The notes: a model not told the origin generated them from the sequence alone. Counted from the first letter of the stretch, positions 7,403 through 16,353 are shown. The stretch is 18,888 nt of DNA from Lachnospiraceae bacterium (GCA_004556655.1 SFGF01000095.1:1-18888); one strand, 5' to 3'. Numbers and translations: made by a program.

Positions 7403-8744
7403 ATCTGATGTAAGAGGCACTGCTCTTGAAATACTTCTTGAAATTATTCAGGGAAATGAATATAGCCATATTGCTGTTCGCAATGCCCTTGATAAAATGC
7501 AGTATCTTCCCAAGCAGGAAAGAGCATTTATTAATCGGCTTGTGGAAGGAACACTGGAATATATGCTTCGGATCGATTATGTACTGGATCAGTATTCCAG
7601 TGTAAAAGTTAAAAAAATGAAGCCGGTAATCCGTAATATTCTCCGCTGCGGGGTGTATCAGATTCTGTTTATGGACAGTGTTCCGGATTCGGCGGCATGT
7701 AATGAAGCGGTTAAGCTGGCACAGAAAAAAGGATTTTATAGTCTAAAAGGGTTTGTTAACGGTGTTTTGCGAACTGTGGCCAGAGAAAAAGATCATATTG
7801 TTTATCCGGTCAGGGAAAAGAATCTGTCAGAATATCTTTCTGTATGGTATTCTATGCCGTTGTGGCTGGTAGAAAGATGGCTGGGAGAATATGGACCTGA
7901 GATAACGGAGACGATGCTGAAAGAATTTCTGGCAGATCGTCCGACTACGATTCGATGTCAGCTTTATCGGATGGATCCCGAACTGACAGTGTCCAGTTTG
8001 ATAAAGCAGGGGGCTAAGGTGGAAAAAGCACCATATCTTCCTTACGCATGGTATTTGTCTGATTACAGTCATCTGGCAGGATTGAAATCCTTTGTTATGG
8101 GGAGATTTGTGGTACAGGATATCAGCTCCATGTTGGTTACAGAGGCTGCAGCTCCTAAAAAGGGAGATTATGTGATCGATCTGTGTGCGGCACCTGGAGG
8201 AAAGAGTCTACATGTTGCCGACAGGATGGAAGGATATGGTCATGTGGATGCCCGGGATCTGACGGATTATAAAGTGGAACTGATTCAGGAAAATATAAAG
8301 CGGACTGGTGCGATCAATATCGCAGCCAGTAAAAAGGATGCTACGGTAAGGGATAAAGAATCCCTGGAAAAAGCGGATATTGTACTGGCAGATGTTCCGT
8401 GCTCCGGGTTGGGTGTCATTGGGAAAAAGACGGACATTAAATACCGGGTGGACCAGGATAAGATTCAGGAACTGGTGGTTTTGCAGCGGCAGATTCTACA
8501 TAATGCAGCGTCCTATGTAAAACCGGGCGGAACACTGATCTACAGTACCTGTACTATCACAAGAGAAGAAAACATTGAAAATGTGGAATGGTTTCTGGAA
8601 AATTATCCTTATAAACTGGAAAGCCTGGATCCGTATCTGTGCGAAGAACTACACAGTGAGACCACAGAAAAAGGATATCTGCAGCTGTTGCCGGGGGTTC
8701 ATAAAACGGATGGATTTTTCCTGGCACGCTTTAGAAAAAAATAG
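7392..8744 (+). CDS. rsmB: 16S rRNA m5C967 methyltransferase RsmB
   Basis: RsmB methylates a cytosine of 16S rRNA using S-adenosylmethionine. The 450-residue protein has an N-terminal NusB-like RNA-binding domain (about 5-130), a linker, and a Rossmann methyltransferase domain with the SAM loop DLCAAPGGKS (263-272). Motif IV is DVPCSG with Cys337, and motif VI is STCTI with Cys387; these are the two cysteines of RNA m5C enzymes (nucleophile and release). Translation starts at GTG 7392, inside the end of the peptidase gene, with GGAGG at 7379-7383 placed correctly. Length and motifs are normal. Confidence 0.94.
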   Translation: MTIESDVRGTALEILLEIIQGNEYSHIAVRNALDKMQYLPKQERAFINRLVEGTLEYMLRIDYVLDQYSSVKVKKMKPVIRNILRCGVYQILFMDSVPDSAACNEAVKLAQKKGFYSLKGFVNGVLRTVAREKDHIVYPVREKNLSEYLSVWYSMPLWLVERWLGEYGPEITETMLKEFLADRPTTIRCQLYRMDPELTVSSLIKQGAKVEKAPYLPYAWYLSDYSHLAGLKSFVMGRFVVQDISSMLVTEAAAPKKGDYVIDLCAAPGGKSLHVADRMEGYGHVDARDLTDYKVELIQENIKRTGAINIAASKKDATVRDKESLEKADIVLADVPCSGLGVIGKKTDIKYRVDQDKIQELVVLQRQILHNAASYVKPGGTLIYSTCTITREENIENVEWFLENYPYKLESLDPYLCEELHSETTEKGYLQLLPGVHKTDGFFLARFRKK

Positions 8745-8872
8745 AAATGTTGTTTTGGTTGTGAGAGGGGACGGAGAGTCAGGAACATGAAGATGATTGC
8801 AGAGGCAGGCCGTTCCCCTTCAGCTAATCACTAAAATGAACAGTACACAGATTCCAGAATAAGGAGTACACT
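8745..8872 (+). other. rsmB-rlmN spacer with a bulged dyad
   Basis: This is the second longest gap inside the housekeeping cluster. GGGGACGG (8767-8774) can pair with CCGTTCCCC (8810-8818) with one bulged T and a loop of about 35 bases. No T-run follows, and no open frame with a ribosome binding site is seen. AAGGAG at 8861-8866 serves rlmN. A leader structure or internal promoter is possible; nothing is decisive. Confidence 0.35.
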
Positions 8873-9910
8873 ATGGAAAAGCTTGATATTAAGTCTTTAT
8901 ATGAGGATGAGTTGAAGGAGAGGATGGTTTCTCTTGGGGAGAAGCCTTTTAAAGGGAAGCAGGTTTTTGAGTGGCTGCATAAGAAAACAGTGGGTTCTTA
9001 TACGGAGATGACGAATCTGTCTCTGAATCTGCGGAATAAGCTGGAAGAGCAGGAACCGCTGGTGCGTTTGGAACCTGTGGAGGTCCAGACTTCTAAAATA
9101 GATGGCACGCAGAAGTATCTGTTCCGCCTCCGTGACGGCAATGTGATCGAAAGCGTGTGGATGAAATATAAACATGGCAATTCAGTTTGTATATCATCCC
9201 AGGTGGGCTGCCGTATGGGCTGCCGTTTCTGTGCGTCAACCATAGGAGGACTTACGAGAAATCTTCTTCCATCGGAAATGCTGGATCAGGTGTACCGGAT
9301 TCAGGAGATGACCGGAGAGAGAGTATCCAATGTGGTGGTTATGGGAACCGGGGAACCGATGGATAATTATGATAATCTGCTTCGTTTTATCCGCATATTG
9401 AGTGATGAGAAAGGTCAGAATATCAGTCAGAGAAATCTGACGGTGTCTACATGTGGAATTGTGCCTAGGATTCGTCAGCTGGCTGACGAAGAGCTTACGA
9501 TTACACTTGCATTGTCTCTGCATGCACCTACAGATGAAAAAAGACGGGAACTTATGCCTATAGCAAATAAGTATTCCTTGAACGAGGTAATCCCGGCCTG
9601 TAAATATTATTTTGAAAAAACAGGACGGAGAATTACTTTTGAATACAGTCTGGTAGGTGGAAAAAATGACAGTGAGGCGGATGCAAGAGAGCTTGCAGCG
9701 CTGATTGGCCAACTGAATTGTCATGTGAATCTTATACCGGTGAATCCAATCAAGGAGAGAAGCTTTGTACAATCAGACAAAAAAGTGATAGAGAATTTCA
9801 AAAATAAACTTGAAAAATATAGAATAAATGTTACTATTAGAAGAGAAATGGGCAGGGATATCGATGGTGCCTGCGGTCAATTGAGAAAAAAATACATCGA
9901 TATGGAGTGA
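8873..9910 (+). CDS. rlmN: Dual-specificity RNA methyltransferase RlmN
   Basis: RlmN is a radical-SAM enzyme that methylates C2 of adenosine 2503 in 23S rRNA and A37 of certain tRNAs. The 345-residue protein has an N-terminal accessory domain (about 1-90) and the cluster motif CRMGCRFC, giving Cys113, Cys117 and Cys120 for the 4Fe-4S cluster. Cys106 in VCISSQVGC and Cys334 in GACGQL match the two catalytic cysteines known in this family. MGTGEPMDNYDN is the SAM-contacting segment. The gene has its own strong ribosome binding site and follows rsmB after the 128-base spacer, so two rRNA modification enzymes are neighbours. Confidence 0.95.
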   Translation: MEKLDIKSLYEDELKERMVSLGEKPFKGKQVFEWLHKKTVGSYTEMTNLSLNLRNKLEEQEPLVRLEPVEVQTSKIDGTQKYLFRLRDGNVIESVWMKYKHGNSVCISSQVGCRMGCRFCASTIGGLTRNLLPSEMLDQVYRIQEMTGERVSNVVVMGTGEPMDNYDNLLRFIRILSDEKGQNISQRNLTVSTCGIVPRIRQLADEELTITLALSLHAPTDEKRRELMPIANKYSLNEVIPACKYYFEKTGRRITFEYSLVGGKNDSEADARELAALIGQLNCHVNLIPVNPIKERSFVQSDKKVIENFKNKLEKYRINVTIRREMGRDIDGACGQLRKKYIDME

Positions 9911-9939
9911 GTTTAGTTAGATAAAAGGGAGAATTTGTC

Positions 9940-10686
9940 ATGAAATCGTATTCTGTGACAGATGTGGGACAGAAGAGAAGAGAAAACCAGGATTACGTAT
10001 ATGCATCCGAACAGCCGATTGGAAATCTTCCCAACCTGTTTGTGGTAGCCGATGGTATGGGCGGCCATAATGCAGGGGATTTTGCTTCACGCTGCGCCGT
10101 TTCTGTGATGGTGGAATCCGTGAAAAGAGATATGAGTTTTAACCCGATCAAGATCATCCGCCACGCAATTGAGACAGCAAATGAGCAGGTATGTGTACAG
10201 GCGGATCTGGATCCGCAGAAATCGGGGATGGGAACTACTTTGGTGGCAGTTACTGTAGTCGGTCACTATGCATATGTAGCAAATGTAGGGGACAGCCGAT
10301 TATATCTGTCGGATTCCCACGATATTGTACAGATTACAAGAGACCATTCCTGGATTGCTGAGATGGTTCGAAGGGGCGAGATCAGCAGAGAGGAAGCGAG
10401 AAACCATCCGGATAAAAATATCATAACCCGTGCGGTGGGAACAGGACCTTCCGTGAGAATTGACTTTTTTGATGTGGAGTTGGAGGAAGAGACCCGGATA
10501 CTTATGTGTTCCGACGGGTTGAGCAATATGGTAAGTGATGATACTATACAGGAAATCCTGTGTTCGTCAGATGATATAGAAAAATCAGCCGAAAGTCTGG
10601 TTGCGCTAGCCAATGAGAATGGCGGCAGAGATAATATTTCGGTAATTATAATTGAACCATTTACAAACGAGGTGAAAGAATGTTAA
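9940..10686 (+). CDS. stp: PP2C-family Ser/Thr protein phosphatase, partner of PknB
   Basis: This 248-residue cytoplasmic phosphatase of the metal-dependent PP2C (PPM) family most likely reverses phosphorylation by the adjacent PASTA kinase. Family motifs are visible: Glu15-Asn-Gln-Asp18 in the first strand, VADGMGGHNAGD with Asp38 and Gly39, GTTLVA, ANVGDSR, CSDGLSNMV, and GRDNIS near the end, supplying metal-binding aspartates. It begins 29 bases after rlmN. Its stop overlaps the kinase start by seven bases (ATGTTAA), so the pair is translationally coupled, as is usual in Firmicutes (PrpC/PrkC, Stp/PknB). Confidence 0.93.
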   Translation: MKSYSVTDVGQKRRENQDYVYASEQPIGNLPNLFVVADGMGGHNAGDFASRCAVSVMVESVKRDMSFNPIKIIRHAIETANEQVCVQADLDPQKSGMGTTLVAVTVVGHYAYVANVGDSRLYLSDSHDIVQITRDHSWIAEMVRRGEISREEARNHPDKNIITRAVGTGPSVRIDFFDVELEEETRILMCSDGLSNMVSDDTIQEILCSSDDIEKSAESLVALANENGGRDNISVIIIEPFTNEVKEC

Positions 10687-12827
10687 AAGAGGGAATGATT
10701 GTAGGAGAAAGATACGAGATAATCAGCAGAATCGGAAGCGGCGGTATGGCTGACGTATACAAAGCAAAAGATCATAAGCTGAATCGTCTTGTAGCAGTGA
10801 AGGTGATGAAAGCGGAATTCAGCGAAGACAGGAGTTTTATCGCAAAGTTCCGGAAAGAAGCACAGGCAGCCGCAGGGCTGGCGCATCCGAACGTGGTAAA
10901 TGTCTATGATGTAGGGGAGGATAATGGCATTTACTATATCGTTATGGAATTGGTTCAGGGTATTACTCTGAAAGATTATATTACGAGAAAAGGAAAACTG
11001 ACGGTAAGAGAGGCAACCAGTATCGCCATTCAGGTTTCATTGGGGCTGGAAGCGGCTCATAGAAGCAATATCATTCACAGAGATGTAAAACCTCAGAATA
11101 TTATTATTTCTACAGACGGTAAAGTAAAGCTGTCTGACTTTGGTATCGCTCGTGCGGCTTCTTCTAATACCATCAGTTCCAATGTTATGGGATCAGTACA
11201 CTATAGTTCTCCGGAACAGGTACGTGGAGGCTACAGTGATGCGAAAAGCGATATCTATTCTCTGGGTATCACTATGTATGAGATGGTTACGGGAAGAGTA
11301 CCATTTGACGGGGATACGACAGTAGCAATAGCCATCAAGCATTTGCAGGAAGAAATTGAATCTCCGAGAAAGTATGTGCCGGAGCTTCCGTACAGTCTTG
11401 AACAGATTATTCTGAAATGCACACAGAAGAGTGTGGATCGACGTTATAACAGTATGACAGAATTGATAGAAGATCTGAAACATTCCCTTCTGGATCCAAA
11501 TGGCAATTTTGTTACACTTACCCCGCTTGCAAGTCATGCACAGACAGTGATGCTTTCTTCCGATGAATTGGATGCGATTCGAGAAGGTCGTTCTGGTTAT
11601 GCGGTGCCTAAAAAGGAAGAGTCCAACTATCTGGAGGATGAAGATGACGAGGAGGATGAGGACGAAGAAGACAGAGTATATGATGAGGATGAAGATGACG
11701 ACGAGGATGAAGGCGAGATCAGTTCCAAGTTGGAGAAAGCCATGACTATTGGCGGCTTCATCATTGGTGCCATCATTATCTGTATTTTGATATTCTTTAT
11801 TGCAAAGGCAGCCGGACTGGTAAATTTTGGAAGTAAGAAGGCCGACGACCAGCAGATTGAGCAGGAAGAAGATCTGGAAGATCTGGTGGATGAAAATGGA
11901 CAGGTTCCGGTACCGAATCTGGTAAATATGACAGAAGAGAATGCACTTAGTGTTCTGGAACAGATGGGACTGAAAGGAAATAAAATCGGCGAAACCCAGT
12001 CTGACGCACCGGCTGGTATGATCATTTCTCAGGAGCAGACAGCAGGGGACAAGGTGGATCAGGGAACTGTGATTAATTATACAGTAAGTGCCGGCACAGA
12101 TTCTCCGACAGTACCGGCGGTAACAGGGCTCTCACAGTCAGAAGCGGAGGCTCAGATAAAAGCACTGGGACTGGAGACATCTATTCAGCAAAGTTACAGT
12201 GATACAGTTCCGATCGGAAAAATCATCAGTGTGGATCCGGCGGAAGGAACACAGCTGACCAAAGGAGCGACTGTAACACTTGTTGTCAGTCTGGGTGAAG
12301 AGAACAAGCAGGTGGCGGTTCCGAGCGTGATCGGACAGGATGAGGCTACCGCTAAGAAAACCCTGAATGATAATGGCTTCCAGGTAAATGTGGAGACTAC
12401 TACGGAATCCAATGGGGTTGGAGAAGGATGTGTGGCAAGCCAGGATATTCCGGCAGGAACAGAAAAAGATCCGGGAACAACGGTTACTATTAAGGTTTAT
12501 CATGCTCCGGCAGCTTCCAATGAGCCTTCCTCACAGACTCCGTCGGAAGGACAGGGTACAGGAGCTGTGATATGGAAATGTAATGTTAAACTGGAACAAC
12601 CAAAGAATTACAGCGGTGGACCGGTTCAGCTGACACTGGTACAGAATGTAAATGGACAGAATGTGGAGTCTGTCTTTCTGGAAGGAGAAACCATTACATT
12701 CCCATATGTATTATCTATACAGGGGGCTGACGGTGTAGAAACAGGAACCGTATATCTAAAAGAACTGGTAGATGGAACTTATGTGGAACGCGGACATTAT
12801 TCCGATGTACCATTCAAACAGTCCTGA
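10680..12827 (+). CDS. pknB: PASTA-domain Ser/Thr protein kinase (PknB/PrkC family)
   Basis: This membrane kinase of 715 residues senses muropeptides or lipid II outside and phosphorylates cell wall, division and translation proteins inside. The kinase domain has a glycine loop GSGGMADVY (19-27), Lys41, catalytic HRD (133-135), DFG (153-155) and SPE (177-179); the activation loop is rich in Ser/Thr. A strongly acidic Asp/Glu segment (319-346) precedes one membrane helix (about 356-376). Outside lie three PASTA repeats (about 409-472, 477-538, 546-607), a Ser/Pro-rich linker, and a further domain of about 85 residues (630-714) with beta-like pattern and no family I recognise. The coding DNA of the acidic segment is a GA-rich low-complexity tract. 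It overlaps the phosphatase gene and is followed 10 bases later by rsgA. Confidence 0.95.
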   Translation: MLKEGMIVGERYEIISRIGSGGMADVYKAKDHKLNRLVAVKVMKAEFSEDRSFIAKFRKEAQAAAGLAHPNVVNVYDVGEDNGIYYIVMELVQGITLKDYITRKGKLTVREATSIAIQVSLGLEAAHRSNIIHRDVKPQNIIISTDGKVKLSDFGIARAASSNTISSNVMGSVHYSSPEQVRGGYSDAKSDIYSLGITMYEMVTGRVPFDGDTTVAIAIKHLQEEIESPRKYVPELPYSLEQIILKCTQKSVDRRYNSMTELIEDLKHSLLDPNGNFVTLTPLASHAQTVMLSSDELDAIREGRSGYAVPKKEESNYLEDEDDEEDEDEEDRVYDEDEDDDEDEGEISSKLEKAMTIGGFIIGAIIICILIFFIAKAAGLVNFGSKKADDQQIEQEEDLEDLVDENGQVPVPNLVNMTEENALSVLEQMGLKGNKIGETQSDAPAGMIISQEQTAGDKVDQGTVINYTVSAGTDSPTVPAVTGLSQSEAEAQIKALGLETSIQQSYSDTVPIGKIISVDPAEGTQLTKGATVTLVVSLGEENKQVAVPSVIGQDEATAKKTLNDNGFQVNVETTTESNGVGEGCVASQDIPAGTEKDPGTTVTIKVYHAPAASNEPSSQTPSEGQGTGAVIWKCNVKLEQPKNYSGGPVQLTLVQNVNGQNVESVFLEGETITFPYVLSIQGADGVETGTVYLKELVDGTYVERGHYSDVPFKQS
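11637..11715 (+). repeat. GA-rich low-complexity tract in pknB
   Basis: GAT/GAC/GAG/GAA codons dominate this stretch, encoding the acidic juxtamembrane segment of the kinase. It is imperfectly repetitive, the sort of DNA that can change length by slippage in steps of three without breaking the frame. Confidence 0.6.
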
Positions 12828-12837
12828 GAGGATTCAT

Positions 12838-13722
12838 ATGCAGGGTAAAATAATAAAAGGAATTGCCGGATTCTACTACGTTGACGTGGTAGAATCCGGA
12901 ATTTATGAGTGCAAGGCAAAAGGAATCTTCCGGAAAGAAAAAATGAAACCCCTGGTGGGAGATAATGTGAAGATAGAAGTACTGGATCCGAGTGCAATGA
13001 CAGGAAATTTGGTGCAGATTCTTCCGAGGGTAAACCAGCTGATTCGTCCGGCGGCAGCCAATGTGGATCAGGCGCTGGTTATTTTTGCTGTCCGTCAGCC
13101 GGAACCGAATTTTGGGCTGTTGGACCGTTTTTTAATTGCGATGGAACAGCAGGATATTCCGGTTATTATCTGTTTCAACAAAAAAGATCTGGGGAATCAG
13201 GAGGAACTGCAGAAAATCTGCGATATTTATGAAGGATGCGGATATTGCGTTCTGACAGTCAGCGCTGAAAAAGAAGAAGGGATCGAACAGATCCGTGAGA
13301 TTCTGGAGGGAAAGACTACCGTGGTGGCAGGTCCGTCCGGTGTGGGAAAATCTTCGATCACGAATCTTTTACAGGAAGAAGTAAACATGGAAACTGGTGA
13401 GATCAGCAAAAAGCTGAAAAGAGGAAAGCATACCACACGCCATTCTCAGCTTTTGACAGTTGGTGCTCATACGTATCTGATGGATACTCCTGGATTTAGT
13501 TCTTTGTTTGTGGAAGGAATGGAAAAAGAAGAGCTTCGCATGTATTTTCCGGAAATCCGCAGATATGAAGGAGAGTGCCGATTTCAGGGATGTGTTCACG
13601 TGAATGAACCGGACTGTCGGGTAAAGGCAGCTGTGGAAGAAGGAATCATAAGTTCGGAACGATATGAAAGTTATGTAAGTTTGTATGAAGAATTGAAAGA
13701 AAAGGAAAAAAGGAGATATTGA
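12838..13722 (+). CDS. rsgA: Ribosome small subunit GTPase RsgA
   Basis: RsgA is a circularly permuted GTPase that checks late maturation of the 30S subunit. The 294-residue protein has an N-terminal OB-fold (about 1-70), then G4 NKKD (114-117) ahead of G1 GPSGVGKSS (165-173) and G3 DTPG (216-219). This permuted order is the family hallmark. RGKHTTRHS (195-203) is the switch region. The C-terminal zinc site is Cys247, Cys252, His254, Cys260. ATG 12838 is chosen because GAGAGG precedes it and the protein then begins like the family; the frame is open further back into pknB to ATG 12772, which would add a tail unlike the family. In several Firmicutes this protein is a substrate of the PASTA kinase, which fits its place after pknB. 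Confidence 0.94.
   Translation: MQGKIIKGIAGFYYVDVVESGIYECKAKGIFRKEKMKPLVGDNVKIEVLDPSAMTGNLVQILPRVNQLIRPAAANVDQALVIFAVRQPEPNFGLLDRFLIAMEQQDIPVIICFNKKDLGNQEELQKICDIYEGCGYCVLTVSAEKEEGIEQIREILEGKTTVVAGPSGVGKSSITNLLQEEVNMETGEISKKLKRGKHTTRHSQLLTVGAHTYLMDTPGFSSLFVEGMEKEELRMYFPEIRRYEGECRFQGCVHVNEPDCRVKAAVEEGIISSERYESYVSLYEELKEKEKRRY
13711..13715 (+). promoter_or_regulatory. Ribosome binding site deciding the rpe start
   Basis: AGGAG lies nine bases before ATG 13725, but only three before the alternative TTG at 13719, which overlaps the rsgA stop. The ATG is therefore preferred. Confidence 0.7.
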
Positions 13723-13724
13723 GT

Positions 13725-14384
13725 ATGTATGAATTAGCCCCATCTATTTTGTCTGCTGATTTCAATTGTCTGGGTGAACAGATTCATCAGGTGGAAGAAT
13801 CCGGGATTCGATGGCTTCATATTGATGTGATGGACGGCGCTTTCGTACCCAGCATTTCTTTTGGAATGCCTGTGATTGCCTCAATCAGAAAAAGGACGTC
13901 TCTTTTCTTTGATGTGCATCTGATGGTGGAAGAGCCGGGAAGATATATAGAAGAATTTAAAAAATGTGGTGCCGATCAATTGACGGTACATGCAGAGGCA
14001 TGCAGACATCTGGACAGTACCCTGCGGGAAATAAAAAAAGCAGGCATGCGTGCAGGAGTCGCTGTCAATCCGGCTACTCCGGTAGCTCAGTTGGAAAATG
14101 TATTGGGAATGGTGGATATGGTGCTGATCATGTCAGTAAATCCTGGTTTTGGTGGGCAGGCATATATCGACTACTGTACGGAAAAAGTCAGAGCTGTGCG
14201 GAAAATGGTGACAGATCGGGGGCTTTCTGTGGATATTCAGGTAGATGGCGGAATCAATGAAAAAACATTGCCAACGGTTCTTACAGCAGGAGCCAATATC
14301 ATTGTTGCCGGTTCGGCTGTATTCGGATCGGATATTCAGGGAAATATAGAAAAGCTTTGCAGCATGATAGGAGAGCGGGAATAA
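13725..14384 (+). CDS. rpe: Ribulose-phosphate 3-epimerase
   Basis: Rpe interconverts ribulose 5-phosphate and xylulose 5-phosphate in the pentose phosphate pathway. The 219-residue TIM barrel shows LAPSILSADF (4-13), LHIDVMDG (31-38) with His32 and Asp34, DVHLMV (63-68) with His65, MSVNPGFGGQ (136-145) and QVDGGI (172-177) with Asp174. These supply the metal ligands and the two catalytic aspartates. GSAVFGS (196-202) is the phosphate-binding end. The start is at ATG, two bases after the rsgA stop. thiN begins two bases after its stop. The rsgA-rpe-thiN order is common in clostridial genomes. Confidence 0.95.
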   Translation: MYELAPSILSADFNCLGEQIHQVEESGIRWLHIDVMDGAFVPSISFGMPVIASIRKRTSLFFDVHLMVEEPGRYIEEFKKCGADQLTVHAEACRHLDSTLREIKKAGMRAGVAVNPATPVAQLENVLGMVDMVLIMSVNPGFGGQAYIDYCTEKVRAVRKMVTDRGLSVDIQVDGGINEKTLPTVLTAGANIIVAGSAVFGSDIQGNIEKLCSMIGERE

Positions 14385-14386
14385 AA

Positions 14387-15037
14387 GTGAAAACATTAAT
14401 CATTAGTGGGGGCAATATCGAAACGGATTTTGCCCTTTCTTTTATCAAAAACACTGAGCCGGATTATGTGATCGGTGTGGACAGAGGAATGAAATTCTGT
14501 TATGAGCAACAGATTCGTCCGGATTTTATTGTGGGAGACTTTGACAGTTTACCCTATTCTATATTAGAATGGTATAAAGAGAATGGAGATATTCCTATCC
14601 GGGAATATAATCCGGTAAAAGATGCAACTGACACTATGATTGCACTGCAGATGGCATTGCAGAAGAGAAGCACAGAAATCTGGATTCTCGGAGGAACAGG
14701 AACAAGGATTGATCATGTGTTGTGTAATATCCACATATTAAAAAATGCATGGCTTGCAGGTGTTCCGGCTTATCTCGTAGACAGCCATAACCGAATCAGT
14801 CTGCCTGTGGAGAAGCACTTTACCGTAAGAAAAGCAGAGCAATATGGAAAGTACGTATCGTTTTTTCCACTGGGCGAAGAGGTGGAAGGATTGACACTGA
14901 AAGGTTTTAAGTATCCACTGGAAGGCTACTGTCTTCGAAATCTGGAAGGTCTGGGAGTCAGTAATGAAATCTCTGAGGATGTGGCAGAGGTATCCTGGGA
15001 GGATGGTATTCTGGTGATGATTCAGAGCCGGGATTAA
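14387..15037 (+). CDS. thiN: Thiamine diphosphokinase
   Basis: Thiamine pyrophosphokinase makes thiamine diphosphate from thiamine and ATP. The 216-residue protein has the catalytic-domain signatures GVDRGM (30-35), VGDFDS (49-54), KDATDT (78-83) and LGGTGTRIDH (101-110), followed by a C-terminal beta domain that binds thiamine. I choose the GTG at 14387, two bases after the rpe stop, because LIISGGN is the normal N-terminus and AGGAGAG lies at 14369-14375; a TTG at 14357 in frame would overlap rpe. It appears to be the last gene of the conserved housekeeping set. No terminator is visible after it. Confidence 0.92.
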   Translation: MKTLIISGGNIETDFALSFIKNTEPDYVIGVDRGMKFCYEQQIRPDFIVGDFDSLPYSILEWYKENGDIPIREYNPVKDATDTMIALQMALQKRSTEIWILGGTGTRIDHVLCNIHILKNAWLAGVPAYLVDSHNRISLPVEKHFTVRKAEQYGKYVSFFPLGEEVEGLTLKGFKYPLEGYCLRNLEGLGVSNEISEDVAEVSWEDGILVMIQSRD

Positions 15038-15053
15038 AGTATTAATGTATAAT

Positions 15054-15059
15054 AGGAGG
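15054..15059 (+). promoter_or_regulatory. Ribosome binding site deciding the GH125 start
   Basis: AGGAGG lies six bases before ATG 15066. An in-frame ATG at 15045 lies upstream of this site and has no site of its own, so the protein starts MNLQEK. Confidence 0.8.
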
Positions 15060-15065
15060 TACAAC

Positions 15066-16349
15066 ATGAATTTACAGGAAAAACAACAGGCATTGGTTCA
15101 GGCAGTGGAGGAGATTGCTGAAAGAGAAGGCGCATACTGGAATGATAATGAGAAAATGCGCCGTACATTTGAGAATTGTTATGTAAGTACGGCAAAGACA
15201 ACCACTAAGTTTTTAGAAGGTGGGGAGGCATACGTATTTACAGGTGATATTTCTGCCATGTGGCTGAGAGATTCCTCCGCACAGGTAGTACATTATCTTC
15301 CGTTCTTAAAAGAATATCCGATTTTGAAAGAGATGGTACAGGGACTGATTGCCAGACAGGCCCGGTATATTCATATTGATCCGTATGCAAACGCTTTCAA
15401 TGAAGAACCCAATGGAAACTGTTGGGAAAAAGATCTGACAGAGTATAATTCATGGAATTGGGAAAGAAAATACGAGATTGATTCCCTGTGCTACCCGGTG
15501 TGGCTGATTCATCAGTATGTGGAAAATACAGGAGCTCATGATGTGTTTACTCCGGAGGTGAAGCAGGCGTTCCGGGATATCCTGGATGTGTGGAAACTGG
15601 AGCAGAATCATGAAAATTCAAAATATTCTTTTGTACGTCTGAACTGCCCGCCGTCTGACACGCTCAGCAGAGACGGAAAAGGGGAGCCGGTAGGGTATAC
15701 AGGTATGACCTGGTCAGGATTTCGTCCCAGTGATGATTCCTGTAAATACGGCTATCTGATTCCATCTAATATGTTTGCAACTGTAGTTTTGGGATATATG
15801 GAGCAGTTTTTAAGAGAAGAGTATCAGGATGAAGAGATGGCAAAAGAAGCTTCAAAACTGAGAGGGGAGATTCAGGAAGGAATTCGCAGATATGGAATCG
15901 TAAAAGATGATACGTTCGGAGAAATATATGCATATGAAACAGATGGACTGGGAAATTACAATCTGATGGATGATGCCAATGTACCAAGTCTTCTGTCTCT
16001 GCCATGGCTTACATATTGTGGTAAGGATGACCCGATTTATAAAAACACCCGTGCATTTGTGCTCAGCAAAAAGAATCCATACTATTTTGAAGGGGAAAAA
16101 GCCAGAGGAATTGGAAGTCCGCACACACCGGATCAGTATATCTGGCATATTGCCCTGACGATGCAGGGACTTACTTCGGACAATAAAGAGGAGAGAGAAG
16201 CATTGTTACAGACCCTTCTTTCTACGGATGCCGGTTGTGAAGTTATGCATGAGGGATTTCATTGTGATAAACCAGAAGAGTTTACAAGAGAATGGTTTGC
16301 ATGGGCGAACTCATTATTTGCTTTGTTCGCATTGTCTATGAAGGAGTGA
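15066..16349 (+). CDS. Glycoside hydrolase family 125, exo-alpha-1,6-mannosidase
   Basis: GH125 enzymes are inverting exo-alpha-1,6-mannosidases that trim mannose from N-glycan-type or mannan-type chains. The 427-residue protein has an alpha/alpha-barrel pattern and family signatures: ISAMWLRDSSAQ (62-73), PNGNCWEKD (115-123), SWNWERKYEIDSLCYP (129-144), TWSGFRPSDDSCKYGY (215-230) with the candidate general acid at Asp223/224, and VMHEGFHCDKPEEFTREWF (393-411) with candidate base Glu396. There is no signal peptide, so it acts in the cytoplasm on imported oligosaccharides. It begins 28 bases after thiN with no terminator between, and four bases before the epimerase-like gene. It looks intact. 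Confidence 0.9.
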   Translation: MNLQEKQQALVQAVEEIAEREGAYWNDNEKMRRTFENCYVSTAKTTTKFLEGGEAYVFTGDISAMWLRDSSAQVVHYLPFLKEYPILKEMVQGLIARQARYIHIDPYANAFNEEPNGNCWEKDLTEYNSWNWERKYEIDSLCYPVWLIHQYVENTGAHDVFTPEVKQAFRDILDVWKLEQNHENSKYSFVRLNCPPSDTLSRDGKGEPVGYTGMTWSGFRPSDDSCKYGYLIPSNMFATVVLGYMEQFLREEYQDEEMAKEASKLRGEIQEGIRRYGIVKDDTFGEIYAYETDGLGNYNLMDDANVPSLLSLPWLTYCGKDDPIYKNTRAFVLSKKNPYYFEGEKARGIGSPHTPDQYIWHIALTMQGLTSDNKEEREALLQTLLSTDAGCEVMHEGFHCDKPEEFTREWFAWANSLFALFALSMKE

Positions 16350-16353
16350 GATT

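Noticed and set aside
11627..12025. Minus-strand serine-rich open frame opposite the kinase gene
   Set aside because: The serine run is simply the complement of the Asp/Glu codons of the acidic kinase segment; no start signal and overlaps a solid gene.
12772..12837. Earlier ATG for RsgA overlapping the end of pknB
   Set aside because: It would add 22 residues not found in the family; GAGAGG and the normal OB-fold start point to ATG 12838.
14357..14386. TTG start for thiN inside rpe
   Set aside because: The translated extra residues do not fit the family; GTG 14387 begins directly with the expected first beta strand and has AGGAGAG upstream.
15046..15053. Perfect TATAAT just upstream of the GH125 gene, as a promoter
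   Set aside because: A start site from this -10 would fall at about 15060, removing the AGGAGG at 15054-15059 from the mRNA; no -35 hexamer supports it.
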